From: JBFMGD01 sp040751775
GTDB taxonomy: Bacteria; Bacillota; Dethiobacteria; DTU022
Reading direction: 5' to 3'
Length of the DNA: 13,206 nt
Assembly (NCBI GenBank): GCA_040751775.1
Contig: JBFMGD010000055.1
Span: forward strand, 1-13,206
The notes under the pieces were generated by a model. That model saw nothing but the letters and a program-made list of their open reading frames with translations. It searched no databases and had not been told where the DNA came from. Below are positions 1 through 6,994 of this stretch, in pieces (positions within the stretch are counted from its first letter, which is position 1; each line of letters starts with the position of its first letter). The position numbers were made by a program, and so were the translations under genes.

Positions 1-1159
1 GGTTCACTTTCTCCACGAGCACCTCCTGGGTAGTGCCGATAAATTGTCGCATATAGCGATCGGCCATCTCCTCTCCGAGGGCCGCCATCTCTTTGCCGCG
101 CTCTTCTTTAATCGCGCGGGGCAGCTGGTCGGGGTAACCGGCCGCCGGGGTGCCCGGGCGGGCTGAATACTGGAAAACATGCAGGCGGCTGAACTGAACC
201 CGGCGTACCAAATCCATACTGCGCCGGTGGTGCTCCTCGGTCTCACCGGGAAATCCGACAATGATATCGGCGCTCACGGCAAGACCCGGCCGCTCCTGTT
301 TGAGCCATTTGACCAGGTAGAGGTATTCCGAGGGAGTATAAGCCCGGTTCATCCGTTTCAGGATCTCACCGTCACCGCTCTGCAAGGGGATATGCAGGTG
401 CGGGCAGATCAAATCCGAACCGGCGATCTGTTCTACCAACTCCCCGGTAATATCAGCCGGCTCCAGGGAGCTGAGCCGAACGCGCAGCAGGCCCGGCAGC
501 TGCTCGAAACCGCGCAGCAGCCCGGCCAGCGTTACCTCGCCCTGATCCGCTCCATAGAGGCCGAGATGGATACCGGTGAGCACAACTTCCCGGCAGCCGC
601 CCCACAGCAGGGCGCGGGCGCGCGCCAGCACCTCCGCGGGCGGTAGGCTGCGCAGCGGACCCCGCACGTGGGGTACAATGCAGAAGGTGCAGCGCTGATT
701 GCAGCCCTCCTGAATTTTTAGAAAACCGCGGGTCCGGCCCCGGTGGATCACCGGGGGCAAAATTTCAAAGGCGCCCGTCTCTTGATACGGCTCCACCAGG
801 TTGAGCGGGCAACCAGGCCTGAGCGACTCGACAAGCCGCGGCAGTGCTTCGCGGCCCCGGGTGCCGACGACCAGGTCGACCAACCCCATTTCTTTAATCT
901 CTTCGGGAGAACCCTGGGCATAGCAACCCACCGCCGCCACCACGGCTTCAGGATTCAGACGCCGGGCGCGGCGGATCATTTTGCGGGACTTATGATCGCT
1001 TAAACTGGTCACTGTACATGTATTGATCACATAAACATCGGCGCGGGTGTCAAATCCGGTCACAGTGTAACCCGCTTTTTCAAAAAGGGCTTGCAAAGAC
1101 TCCGTTTCACAGAAGTTTACCTTGCAGCCCAGTGTATAAAAAGCCACTTTTTTTCTCAT
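1..1159 (-). CDS. mtaB: MtaB, tRNA-t6A37 methylthiotransferase (3' end cut by window)
   Basis: Radical-SAM methylthiotransferase of the MiaB family that converts t6A to ms2t6A at position 37 of ANN-decoding tRNAs. I translated the frame by hand because it runs off the window without a stop; 386 codons are visible. The N-terminal domain carries the auxiliary-cluster cysteines C12 (LGCKVN), C48 (INTCTVT) and C79 (VGCYAQ). The radical-SAM CxxxCxxC motif is CNQRCTFC, at C153, C157 and C160. Downstream motifs LHIPLQSG and DIIVGFPGET are typical of the family. The GCKVN and NTCTVT signatures favour MtaB over MiaB or RimO. The C-terminal TRAM domain would lie largely outside the window. An extra cysteine (C17) follows the first motif. 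The ATG overlaps the rsmE stop codon as ATGA, with a GGGGGT ribosome binding site inside rsmE, so the two genes are probably translationally coupled. It is the last visible gene of the heat-shock operon. Confidence 0.95.
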   Translation of the reverse strand, partial: MRKKVAFYTLGCKVNFCETESLQALFEKAGYTVTGFDTRADVYVINTCTVTSLSDHKSRKMIRRARRLNPEAVVAAVGCYAQGSPEEIKEMGLVDLVVGTRGREALPRLVESLRPGCPLNLVEPYQETGAFEILPPVIHRGRTRGFLKIQEGCNQRCTFCIVPHVRGPLRSLPPAEVLARARALLWGGCREVVLTGIHLGLYGADQGEVTLAGLLRGFEQLPGLLRVRLSSLEPADITGELVEQIAGSDLICPHLHIPLQSGDGEILKRMNRAYTPSEYLYLVKWLKQERPGLAVSADIIVGFPGETEEHHRRSMDLVRRVQFSRLHVFQYSARPGTPAAGYPDQLPRAIKEERGKEMAALGEEMADRYMRQFIGTTQEVLVEKVN

Positions 1160-1905
1160 TGCCGCTCAACCCCCAGGTCACCCCAGGCCGCCTGAACCAG
1201 GGTTAAAGCGGCGGCGGCGGTTTCGGTCCGCAAAATGCGCGGGCCCAGGTGAACGGTCCGGGCGCCGGCGCCGGAAAGCGCCTCTACCTCCGCCCGGCTA
1301 AACCCCCCCTCCGGGCCGATAAAAAGCAAAACAGCCCTATCTGCAGGGCTGCGGCGGTCCAACATTTCATTAAAACCATAATCCGTTTCGCCTTCCCACG
1401 GCACCAGAGCCGTGGCTCCGGCTAACAGGCCCAGGGCTTGCGCAAAATCATGGACCGGTTCCACCGCGGGAAGAACAGACCGCCGGCACTGGGCTGCCGC
1501 CACACGGGCTATTTTACGCCAGCGCTCGAGGCGCCCGTCCTCTTTTCCGGCAGGCAAACGGGGAATGCTGCGTTCGGTGAGCACAGGAATGATCCGCGCT
1601 GCGCCGAGCTCCACCGCCTGGCGGACGATTAAATCCATCTTCTCCCCCTTGGCCAGAGCCTGCAGCAGGGTCAACCTGAGGGACGGTTCCGCCGGGGGGG
1701 CCGGTTCCACCAACAGCACGCGCGCATCATGCGGGTTAATGGAAGAGATCACTCCAAAAAAAGCGCTGCCCCGGCCGTCTGCCACGGTCACGGGGCTACC
1801 CTTGCGCAGGCGCAGAACCCGGCAGGCATGGTTGAGATCGTCCGCATCCAGTGACATTTCCTGCCCTGCCGCCAGCGCCGCCCCCTCTTTAAAAAATTGA
1901 TGCAT
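1156..1905 (-). CDS. rsmE: RsmE, 16S rRNA m3U1498 methyltransferase
   Basis: SPOUT-class methyltransferase that makes N3-methyluridine at U1498 of 16S rRNA, using S-adenosylmethionine. The protein is 249 residues, normal for the family. An N-terminal PUA-like RNA-binding domain includes HACRVLRLRKGSPVTVADG at about residues 26-44. The C-terminal SPOUT knot carries LLFIGPEGGFSRAEVEAL (193-210) and LGPRILRTETAAAALTL (220-236), the SAM-binding signatures of RsmE. The ATG has a GGAG site 7 bases upstream. It starts 27 bases after the dnaJ stop and overlaps mtaB by 4 bases, so it is co-transcribed with both. In many Clostridia and Bacilli prmA lies between dnaJ and rsmE; there is no room for it here. 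Confidence 0.95.
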   Translation of the reverse strand: MHQFFKEGAALAAGQEMSLDADDLNHACRVLRLRKGSPVTVADGRGSAFFGVISSINPHDARVLLVEPAPPAEPSLRLTLLQALAKGEKMDLIVRQAVELGAARIIPVLTERSIPRLPAGKEDGRLERWRKIARVAAAQCRRSVLPAVEPVHDFAQALGLLAGATALVPWEGETDYGFNEMLDRRSPADRAVLLFIGPEGGFSRAEVEALSGAGARTVHLGPRILRTETAAAALTLVQAAWGDLGVERQ

Positions 1906-1932
1906 CTTTTCACTCCAAACCGGCGCTACCCC

Positions 1933-3051
1933 TTATTTGCCGCCCAAAGCATCCTTCATCCGGTCAATAAACCCTTTATCGCCGCTTAACTTGCTGAATT
2001 CTTCCAAGAGCTGTTTTTGACGCTGGCTCAACCGCCTCGGCACGGTCACTTTAACCTTAACCCGCAGGTCACCTTTACCGGAACCGCGCAGGCGGGGCAT
2101 CCCCTTCCCTTTAATCCGGAAAACGGTATCAGGCTGTGTTCCTTCCGGGATCTTTAAGACGGAAGGGCTATCATCCAGGGTCGGCACATCCACATCCAGG
2201 CCCAGGGCCGCCCGGGCCATGTCGAGCGTCATCTCGTAAACCAGATCGTCGCCTTCCCGGCGGAACAGCTTGTGGGAGCGGATGCTCAGTACTACGTAGA
2301 GGTCGCCGGCCGAGCCGCCGCGCAGCCCCGCTTCACCGCCGCCGGCGATGCGCAGGCGGGAACCGTGCTCGACGCCGGGCGGAATTTTCACGTCGATCTT
2401 TCTTTCGCGGACAACCCGGCCCTGGGCCCGGCAAGCCGGACAGGGCTCTTTTATAATGCGCCCCTCCCCGCTGCAAGCAACGCAGGTTACCACGTTGACC
2501 ATACGGCCGAAAGCGGTGTTGCGGACATGCTGCTGCTGCCCGCTGCCGCCGCAGGCGGAGCATGTTTCCGGCTTGCTGCCTGCCTTGGCGCGGCTGCCCT
2601 TGCAGTCCGGGCAGAGCTCGGTGCGCGGAATTTTAATTTCCTTGGTTCTGCCGTGGTAAGCTTCTTCCAGGGTGATTTCCATATCGTAACGCAGGTGCGA
2701 TCCCTGTTCGGGGCCGGGCGGGCGGCGGCGCCCAAAGCCGCCGAAAAAGCTCTCAAAGATACTGTCGAAGCCGAAGCCGCTGAAATCAGCGCTGTTGAAA
2801 CCACCTTCAAAACCGCCCGGTCCGGCCTGGTGGCCGAAACGGTCGTAATGTTCGCGCTTCTGAGGATCGGATAAAACTTCGTAGGCTTCGCTTACCTCTT
2901 TAAAACGAATTTCCGCGTCCGGTTCCTTGTTAAAATCAGGATGGTACTGGCGGGCGAGGCGCCGGAACGCCTTTTTGATCTCTTCGGTGGAGACGCTCCG
3001 CTCTATCTCCAAAACTTCGTAATAACATCTTTTAGCCAACGGTTCGATCAT
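1933..3051 (-). CDS. dnaJ: DnaJ (Hsp40) co-chaperone
   Basis: J-domain co-chaperone that delivers unfolded clients to DnaK and stimulates its ATPase. Numbered from the ATG at 3051 (372 residues): J domain 6-72 with the HPD motif at 37-39, Gly/Phe-rich linker about 75-109, zinc domain 147-211 with cysteine pairs C147/C150, C164/C167, C190/C193 and C204/C207, then the substrate-binding beta domains. Two zinc repeats depart from CxxCxGxG: the first is CPDCKGSR and the fourth CPACRAQG; all eight cysteines are kept. The start is uncertain. The ATG abuts AAAGG with no spacer, whereas a TTG at 3039 gives MAKRCYYEVL, matching the usual family N-terminus MAKRDYYEVL, with AAAGGA 11 bases upstream. I think TTG is the likelier start (368 residues). 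The gene is separated from dnaK by a repeat-bearing gap and followed closely by rsmE. Confidence 0.96.
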   Translation of the reverse strand: MIEPLAKRCYYEVLEIERSVSTEEIKKAFRRLARQYHPDFNKEPDAEIRFKEVSEAYEVLSDPQKREHYDRFGHQAGPGGFEGGFNSADFSGFGFDSIFESFFGGFGRRRPPGPEQGSHLRYDMEITLEEAYHGRTKEIKIPRTELCPDCKGSRAKAGSKPETCSACGGSGQQQHVRNTAFGRMVNVVTCVACSGEGRIIKEPCPACRAQGRVVRERKIDVKIPPGVEHGSRLRIAGGGEAGLRGGSAGDLYVVLSIRSHKLFRREGDDLVYEMTLDMARAALGLDVDVPTLDDSPSVLKIPEGTQPDTVFRIKGKGMPRLRGSGKGDLRVKVKVTVPRRLSQRQKQLLEEFSKLSGDKGFIDRMKDALGGK

Positions 3052-3103
3052 CCTTTAGCTTAAACTGGTCAAAGCGCTGCAGGAACACTTTCACTTCTAT
3101 ACT

Positions 3104-3132
3104 ATAATACATTAAATCGTTGCTTTTCGAAA
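3104..3132 (-). promoter_or_regulatory. Weak promoter-like sequence upstream of dnaJ
   Basis: An AT-rich stretch in the dnaK-dnaJ gap, read towards dnaJ, contains TATTAT (3104-3109) with TTTCGA (3127-3132) 17 bases upstream. The -10 is good but the -35 matches TTGACA at only three positions. It could let dnaJ-rsmE-mtaB be transcribed separately from hrcA-grpE-dnaK. No CIRCE element is present here. The composition alone could produce such a match. Confidence 0.3.
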
Positions 3133-3205
3133 CAACAATCACTACTATCCTATCAACGTTAATTAATCATTTTTTTCTCATTCCGGTTTTATCGGCATCC
3201 GTAAC

Positions 3206-3248
3206 GTGAGGGCACGCCATGGCGTGCCCTCACAGCCTGCCGTGCCCC
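3206..3248. repeat. Dispersed double-hairpin repeat, copy 1 (dnaK-dnaJ gap)
   Basis: Positions 3206-3233 are a perfect 28-base palindrome (GTGAGGGCACGCC and its complement meeting at ATGG), able to form an uninterrupted 14-base-pair stem as DNA, or slightly less with a loop as RNA. It is followed by TCACAGCCTGCCGTGCCCC. The whole block aligns in the same orientation with 8657-8698, sharing the order GGGCACG, TGCC/GGCG, TCAC, TGCCGTG, CCCC. No T-run follows on either strand, so it is not a canonical intrinsic terminator. It is probably a short non-coding REP-like element. Confidence 0.75.
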
Positions 3249-3281
3249 TATCACACGCTATCGCAAAACCCCATCGATGCG

Positions 3282-3312
3282 AGGAAGCAAAAGAACCGTC
3301 CCCGTGCTTCCT
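3282..3312. repeat. Inverted repeat abutting the dnaK stop codon
   Basis: AGGAAGCA (3282-3289) and TGCTTCCT (3305-3312) form an 8-base-pair stem around a 15-base loop containing GAACCGTCCCCG. The stem touches the dnaK stop codon directly. In the dnaK transcript this is a 3' hairpin without a following U-run, so it is more likely an mRNA-stabilising or mobile palindromic element than a strong terminator. Confidence 0.55.
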
Positions 3313-5148
3313 TTACTTGTCTTCCTTAACGTCGTAATCGGCGTCCACTACATTTCCACCATCATCGGGAGCGCCTCCCGGGCCCCCGGCGGTTTCACCG
3401 CCGCCCTGCTGCGCCTTGGCCTGTTCGTAGAGCTTGGCGGAAAGTTCGTGCATGAAGCCGTTCATCTTCTCCGTAGCCTGCTTGATTTTTTCCGGATCAT
3501 CGCCCCGGGAGGCGGCGCGCAGCTCTTCAACCGCTTTCTTCACCTCTTCGGCCTTGGCCGGTTCGACCTTGTCGCCTAAGTCTTTGAGCGATTTTTCAGC
3601 GCTGTAAGCCAGTGAATCGGCCTGGTTGCGCGCTTCAGCCAGTTCGCGGCGTTTCCGGTCCTCTTCGGCGAACTGTTCAGAATCGTTGACCATGCGGTCA
3701 ATCTGGCTTTTATCCAGGCCGCTGGAGGCGGTGATGGTAATTTTCTGCTCTTTTCCGGTAGCCATATCCTTGGCCGATACATTGACGATACCGTTGGCGT
3801 CGATATCGAAGCTCACTTCGATCTGGGGCACCCCGCGCGGCGCGGGCGGAATCCCGTCCAGCATAAACCGGCCCAGGGTCTTATTGTCGGCCGCCATCGC
3901 GCGCTCTCCCTGCAGCACATGGATCTCCACACTGGTCTGGTTGTCGGCGGCGGTGGAGAATACCTGTTTCTTGCTGGTGGGGATAGTTGTGTTGCGCTCA
4001 ATAATCCTCGTCGCGACACCGCCCAGCGTCTCGATCCCGAGAGAAAGAGGAGTTACGTCGAGCAGCAGCACGTCTTTGGCCTCTCCGGCCAGCACCCCGG
4101 CCTGATAGGCCGCGCCGAGGGCAACCACTTCATCCGGATTTACTCCCTTGTGCGGTTCTTTGCCCAGCAGCTTGCGGATCGCTTCCTGCACCGAGGGCAT
4201 CCGGGTGGAACCGCCCACGAGGAGAACCCGGTCGATATCTTCCGCCTTCAGCCCGGCGTCGGAGAGCGCCTGCCGGGTGGGGCCCATCGTCTTCTCCACC
4301 AGGTCGGCGGTCAATTCGTCAAACTTGGCCCGGGTCAGGTTCATATCAAGGTGTTTCGGGCCGTCCTGGGTGGCGGTGATGAAGGGTAGGTTAATGCCGG
4401 TCGAGGTAACCGTGGACAGTTCGACCTTGGCCTTTTCCGCCGCCTCTTTCAAGCGCTGCAGCGCCATCCGGTCTTTGCGCAGATCGATGCCGTGGTCTTT
4501 CTTAAACTCTTCCGCCACATAGTTGATCACCCGTTCGTCGAAATCGTCGCCCCCGAGACGGTTGTTGCCGCTGGTGGCCTTAACCTCAACCACGTCGTCA
4601 CCCAGCTCCAGAACGGAGACATCGAAGGTGCCGCCGCCCAGGTCGAACACCAAAATTTTCTGCTCACCCTTTTTATCCAGCCCGTACGCCAGGGCCGCCG
4701 CCGTCGGCTCATTGATGATGCGCAGCACTTCCAGGCCGGCGATTTTACCGGCATCCTTGGTCGCCTGGCGCTGGCTGTCGCTGAAATAGGCGGGAACGGT
4801 GATTACCGCCTGGGTGACCGTCTCCCCGAGGTAGCTCTCGGCATCCTGCTTTAATTTCTGCAGGATCATAGCCGAGATCTCCTGCGGCGTATAGCTCTTA
4901 TCATCAATTTTGGTCTTATGGTTGGTCCCCATCTCCCGTTTAATCGACAGGATGGTCCGCTCGGGGTTGGTGATAGCCTGGCGCTTGGCCACCTGGCCAA
5001 CCAGGCGCTGCCCGTCCTTGGTGAAAGCCACGATCGAGGGAGTTAAACGGCTCCCCTCGACACTGGGTATAATTTCGGGCTCACTGCCCATTAATACTGC
5101 AATAACCGAGTTGGTGGTACCGAGGTCAATTCCTACTACTTTACCCAT
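3313..5148 (-). CDS. dnaK: DnaK (Hsp70) chaperone
   Basis: Cytoplasmic Hsp70 ATPase that binds and releases unfolded protein segments with DnaJ and GrpE. The protein is 611 residues, the usual Gram-positive length. Visible are the phosphate-1 motif GIDLGTTNS at the N-terminus, the second phosphate loop VFDLGGGTFDVSVLELG, VLLVGGSTRMPSVQ near the end of the ATPase domain, the interdomain linker DVLLLDVTPLSLG, the substrate-binding beta domain, a helical lid, and a Gly-rich tail ending DADYDVKEDK. The open frame extends upstream to 5220, but the start is the ATG at 5148: it gives the family N-terminus MGKVVGIDLGTTNS and has AAGGAGG 8 bases upstream. grpE ends 59 bases upstream. Expression is expected from the CIRCE-controlled promoter before hrcA. 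Confidence 0.98.
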   Translation of the reverse strand: MGKVVGIDLGTTNSVIAVLMGSEPEIIPSVEGSRLTPSIVAFTKDGQRLVGQVAKRQAITNPERTILSIKREMGTNHKTKIDDKSYTPQEISAMILQKLKQDAESYLGETVTQAVITVPAYFSDSQRQATKDAGKIAGLEVLRIINEPTAAALAYGLDKKGEQKILVFDLGGGTFDVSVLELGDDVVEVKATSGNNRLGGDDFDERVINYVAEEFKKDHGIDLRKDRMALQRLKEAAEKAKVELSTVTSTGINLPFITATQDGPKHLDMNLTRAKFDELTADLVEKTMGPTRQALSDAGLKAEDIDRVLLVGGSTRMPSVQEAIRKLLGKEPHKGVNPDEVVALGAAYQAGVLAGEAKDVLLLDVTPLSLGIETLGGVATRIIERNTTIPTSKKQVFSTAADNQTSVEIHVLQGERAMAADNKTLGRFMLDGIPPAPRGVPQIEVSFDIDANGIVNVSAKDMATGKEQKITITASSGLDKSQIDRMVNDSEQFAEEDRKRRELAEARNQADSLAYSAEKSLKDLGDKVEPAKAEEVKKAVEELRAASRGDDPEKIKQATEKMNGFMHELSAKLYEQAKAQQGGGETAGGPGGAPDDGGNVVDADYDVKEDK

Positions 5149-5207
5149 TTCACAAACCTCCTTAATAGTATCTGTTAATAGTATCTGTTCTTGAATGATT
5201 AGCCGCT

Positions 5208-5819
5208 TCAATCCCGGCAAACTTTAACCATGGCCGGCCGAAGCACTCTTTTTTTATGCATGTAACCCCTTTGCAACTCTTCCGTCACTGTACCCGGCTC
5301 CCCTTCTCCTTCTGCCGCCTGCATCACGGCATGGTGGTAATGGGGATCGAACGGACGGCCTGCACAATCGATTACCGTAACCCCTTCCAGCTCAAGCAGA
5401 TGCGCGAGCTGCTTGTAAATCATCTCCAAACCCTCCACGTAAGTAGCGGCCACGTTGGCCTGGCGGGCCGACTGCAGCGCCCGCTCAAGGTTATCCAAAA
5501 TCGGCAGCAGCTTTTCCAGAAAGGAAAACAGGGCGTACTCCCTGGCTTCTTCCTGTTCGGACCGGCTGATCCGGCGAAAATTATCAAAATCAGCCTGTTT
5601 GCGGAGCAGCTCGTCGTGTTTGCGCTGCAATTGCCCGCTCAGCTCTTCCTTTTCCCGCTGCCAGGCGGTTTCTGCAGCGGCGGGAGCCGAACTTTCCAGC
5701 CCATTAGCGGCGCCGTTCAGAGACTCTTCTGCCGCCTGATTTTCATCAGACGCGAATTCTTGCACCGGATCTTCATTCAAATCTTCATCTTTTTGCTTTC
5801 CTGGACACATTCTTTTCAC
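5208..5819 (-). CDS. grpE: GrpE nucleotide exchange factor
   Basis: Nucleotide exchange factor that releases ADP from DnaK. The protein is about 200 residues. The acidic, Gln/Ala-rich N-terminal third is low complexity and probably disordered. A charged coiled-coil region follows (WQREKEELSGQLQRKHDELL), then the four-helix region and C-terminal beta domain with the GrpE signature around FDPHYHHAVM, ending in RPAMVKVCRD. Start choice is open. GTG at 5819 has AAAGAG just upstream; ATG at 5810 (three codons later) has AGGTGA with 5-base spacing. I give the longer form, but the ATG is at least as likely. It lies 27-36 bases after hrcA and 59 before dnaK, in the operon order hrcA-grpE-dnaK. Confidence 0.95.
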   Translation of the reverse strand: MKRMCPGKQKDEDLNEDPVQEFASDENQAAEESLNGAANGLESSAPAAAETAWQREKEELSGQLQRKHDELLRKQADFDNFRRISRSEQEEAREYALFSFLEKLLPILDNLERALQSARQANVAATYVEGLEMIYKQLAHLLELEGVTVIDCAGRPFDPHYHHAVMQAAEGEGEPGTVTEELQRGYMHKKRVLRPAMVKVCRD

Positions 5820-5846
5820 CTGCTCTTTCCGTATCAGCCTCTATGC

Positions 5847-6878
5847 TTAGGAGCTGAGGCTCCGGTTTAGTTTGTCCACCATGCAGCGCACTACCCCGAT
5901 TACCCGCTCGTAGTTCATCCGGATCGGCCCCAGGACCCCCAGCGCGCCAAGGGTCTTGTCGTTGATTTTATAGGCGGCGGTGATCAGCGTGCATTCCTGG
6001 ATGTCTTCAAAGGCGTTTTCCTTGCCGATTTTTACAACGATATTATCTTCACCGAGATGCTCTTCCAGGATTTCGAAGAGCAGCGATTCCTGCTCGAAGA
6101 GAGCCAGCATCCGCCTGATTTTCTCGACATTTCTAAATTCGGGCTGGTTCAGAATATTGGAGGTCCCCCCGAGAAATACCCGGACCTGCTGCTCTTCCTT
6201 CAAGCTTTCCTCAAGCAATATAAAAGCCTGTTCAAGCACCTCCAGGCGGCGGAAGAGGTCTCTTTTGAGCTCGTTAATCAGAGAGGTGGTAACCTGGTCG
6301 ATATTTAAGCCGCTCAGTTTCTGATTGAGATAGGTAACAACCTGGTGCAGTTCGGCCGGCGAAAGAGTCTGGTGCAGATTGATCACTTTATTCTTGATAA
6401 AACCGGTATCGGTAATCAGCACAACCAGACCTCTTTTTTCATCAAGAGGCAAAATGCGCAGCTGCCGGAAGGCGCTCTTTCTGAACTGGGGCCCCATGAT
6501 CAAAGATGTTTGGTTGGTAATCGAAGAGAGCACCCGGGCCGCGCTGACAATAATCTGTTCGATCTCGCGCATCTTTTCGATTCCAAGGGAGTGTATAATC
6601 TCCAGTTCCTCATCATCGCTTAGTTCACCGGGATCCATCAGGTAGTCCACATAAAAACGGTAACCCTTTTGAGAAGGGATTCTCCCGGCGGAAGTATGCG
6701 GCTGGGCCAGGTAGCCCATCTCCTCCAGGTCAGCCATCTCGTTGCGAATGGTAGCCGAACTAAGGCCGATGCGGTATGTTCGGGCAATGGTACGCGATCC
6801 GACAGGCTCCGCTGTCCGGATGTAGTCGGCAACAACTGCTTGTAATATTCGCTTTTTCCTTTCGCTAAGGGTGATCAT
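5847..6878 (-). CDS. hrcA: HrcA heat-inducible transcription repressor
   Basis: Repressor of class I heat-shock genes; it binds CIRCE and loses activity on heat stress, with refolding assisted by GroEL in studied Firmicutes. The protein is 343 residues, normal for the family. The N-terminal winged helix holds ILQAVVADYIRTAEPVGSRT and the recognition segment SSATIRNEMADLEEMGYL, followed by the conserved HTSAGRIPSQKGYRFYVDYL. A GAF-like and dimerisation region follows, with the typical late motif LGALGVLGPIRMNYERVI. The frame is open upstream to 6917, which would run into CIRCE. The ATG at 6878 has GGGGAG 8 bases upstream and gives the family start MITLSERKK, so I use it. First gene of its operon, with CIRCE 23 bases upstream, hence autoregulated. 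Confidence 0.97.
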   Translation of the reverse strand: MITLSERKKRILQAVVADYIRTAEPVGSRTIARTYRIGLSSATIRNEMADLEEMGYLAQPHTSAGRIPSQKGYRFYVDYLMDPGELSDDEELEIIHSLGIEKMREIEQIIVSAARVLSSITNQTSLIMGPQFRKSAFRQLRILPLDEKRGLVVLITDTGFIKNKVINLHQTLSPAELHQVVTYLNQKLSGLNIDQVTTSLINELKRDLFRRLEVLEQAFILLEESLKEEQQVRVFLGGTSNILNQPEFRNVEKIRRMLALFEQESLLFEILEEHLGEDNIVVKIGKENAFEDIQECTLITAAYKINDKTLGALGVLGPIRMNYERVIGVVRCMVDKLNRSLSS

Positions 6879-6901
6879 AGCTCTAGCTCCCCTGCGGCTT
6901 G

Positions 6902-6928
6902 TTAGCACTCTAAGCAAGCGAGTGCTAA
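6902..6928. promoter_or_regulatory. CIRCE operator (HrcA binding site)
   Basis: A perfect match to the CIRCE consensus: TTAGCACTC (6902-6910), a 9-base spacer, and GAGTGCTAA (6920-6928). It lies between the predicted transcription start of the hrcA operon and the hrcA ATG, where HrcA binding would block transcription and where the transcribed stem could also affect mRNA stability. Confidence 0.97.
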
Positions 6929-6938
6929 TTTCTATTCA

Positions 6939-6967
6939 AAAATATCATCCCGTAGGGGTTTTGTCAA
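6939..6967 (-). promoter_or_regulatory. Sigma-A type promoter of the hrcA-grpE-dnaK operon
   Basis: On the minus strand TTGACA (6962-6967) is a perfect -35, followed after exactly 17 bases by TATTTT (6939-6944), preceded by a TGA. Transcription would begin near 6931, just upstream of CIRCE, which fits repression by HrcA. Confidence 0.85.
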
Positions 6968-6994
6968 GATTTTACCGGAAAAAAATAGACGGCG

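Noticed and set aside
179..646. 155-codon plus-strand frame near the left edge
   Set aside because: Antisense to mtaB, whose radical-SAM and cluster cysteines are all on the minus strand.
2272..2874. 200-codon plus-strand open frame opposite dnaJ
   Set aside because: It lies wholly antisense to a well-supported dnaJ, has Ala-rich composition expected of the opposite strand of GC-rich coding DNA, and shows no recognisable domain.
3206..3248. The 28-base palindrome as an intrinsic terminator of dnaK
   Set aside because: No T-run follows it on either strand, and a related copy occurs elsewhere, so a repeat family is the better explanation.
3277..3579. 100-codon plus-strand frame over the dnaK end
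   Set aside because: Antisense to the dnaK C-terminus and starting inside a palindromic repeat; no ribosome binding site seen.
5149..5220. 24-codon N-terminal extension of DnaK
   Set aside because: The conserved N-terminus and an AAGGAGG site fix the start at 5148; the extension would also overlap the end of grpE.
5256..5870. 204-codon plus-strand open frame opposite grpE
   Set aside because: Antisense shadow of grpE and its leader with no recognisable motif; grpE is clearly the coding strand.
6879..6917. 13-codon N-terminal extension of HrcA
   Set aside because: It would run through the CIRCE operator, and the ATG at 6878 has a good ribosome binding site and the family N-terminus.
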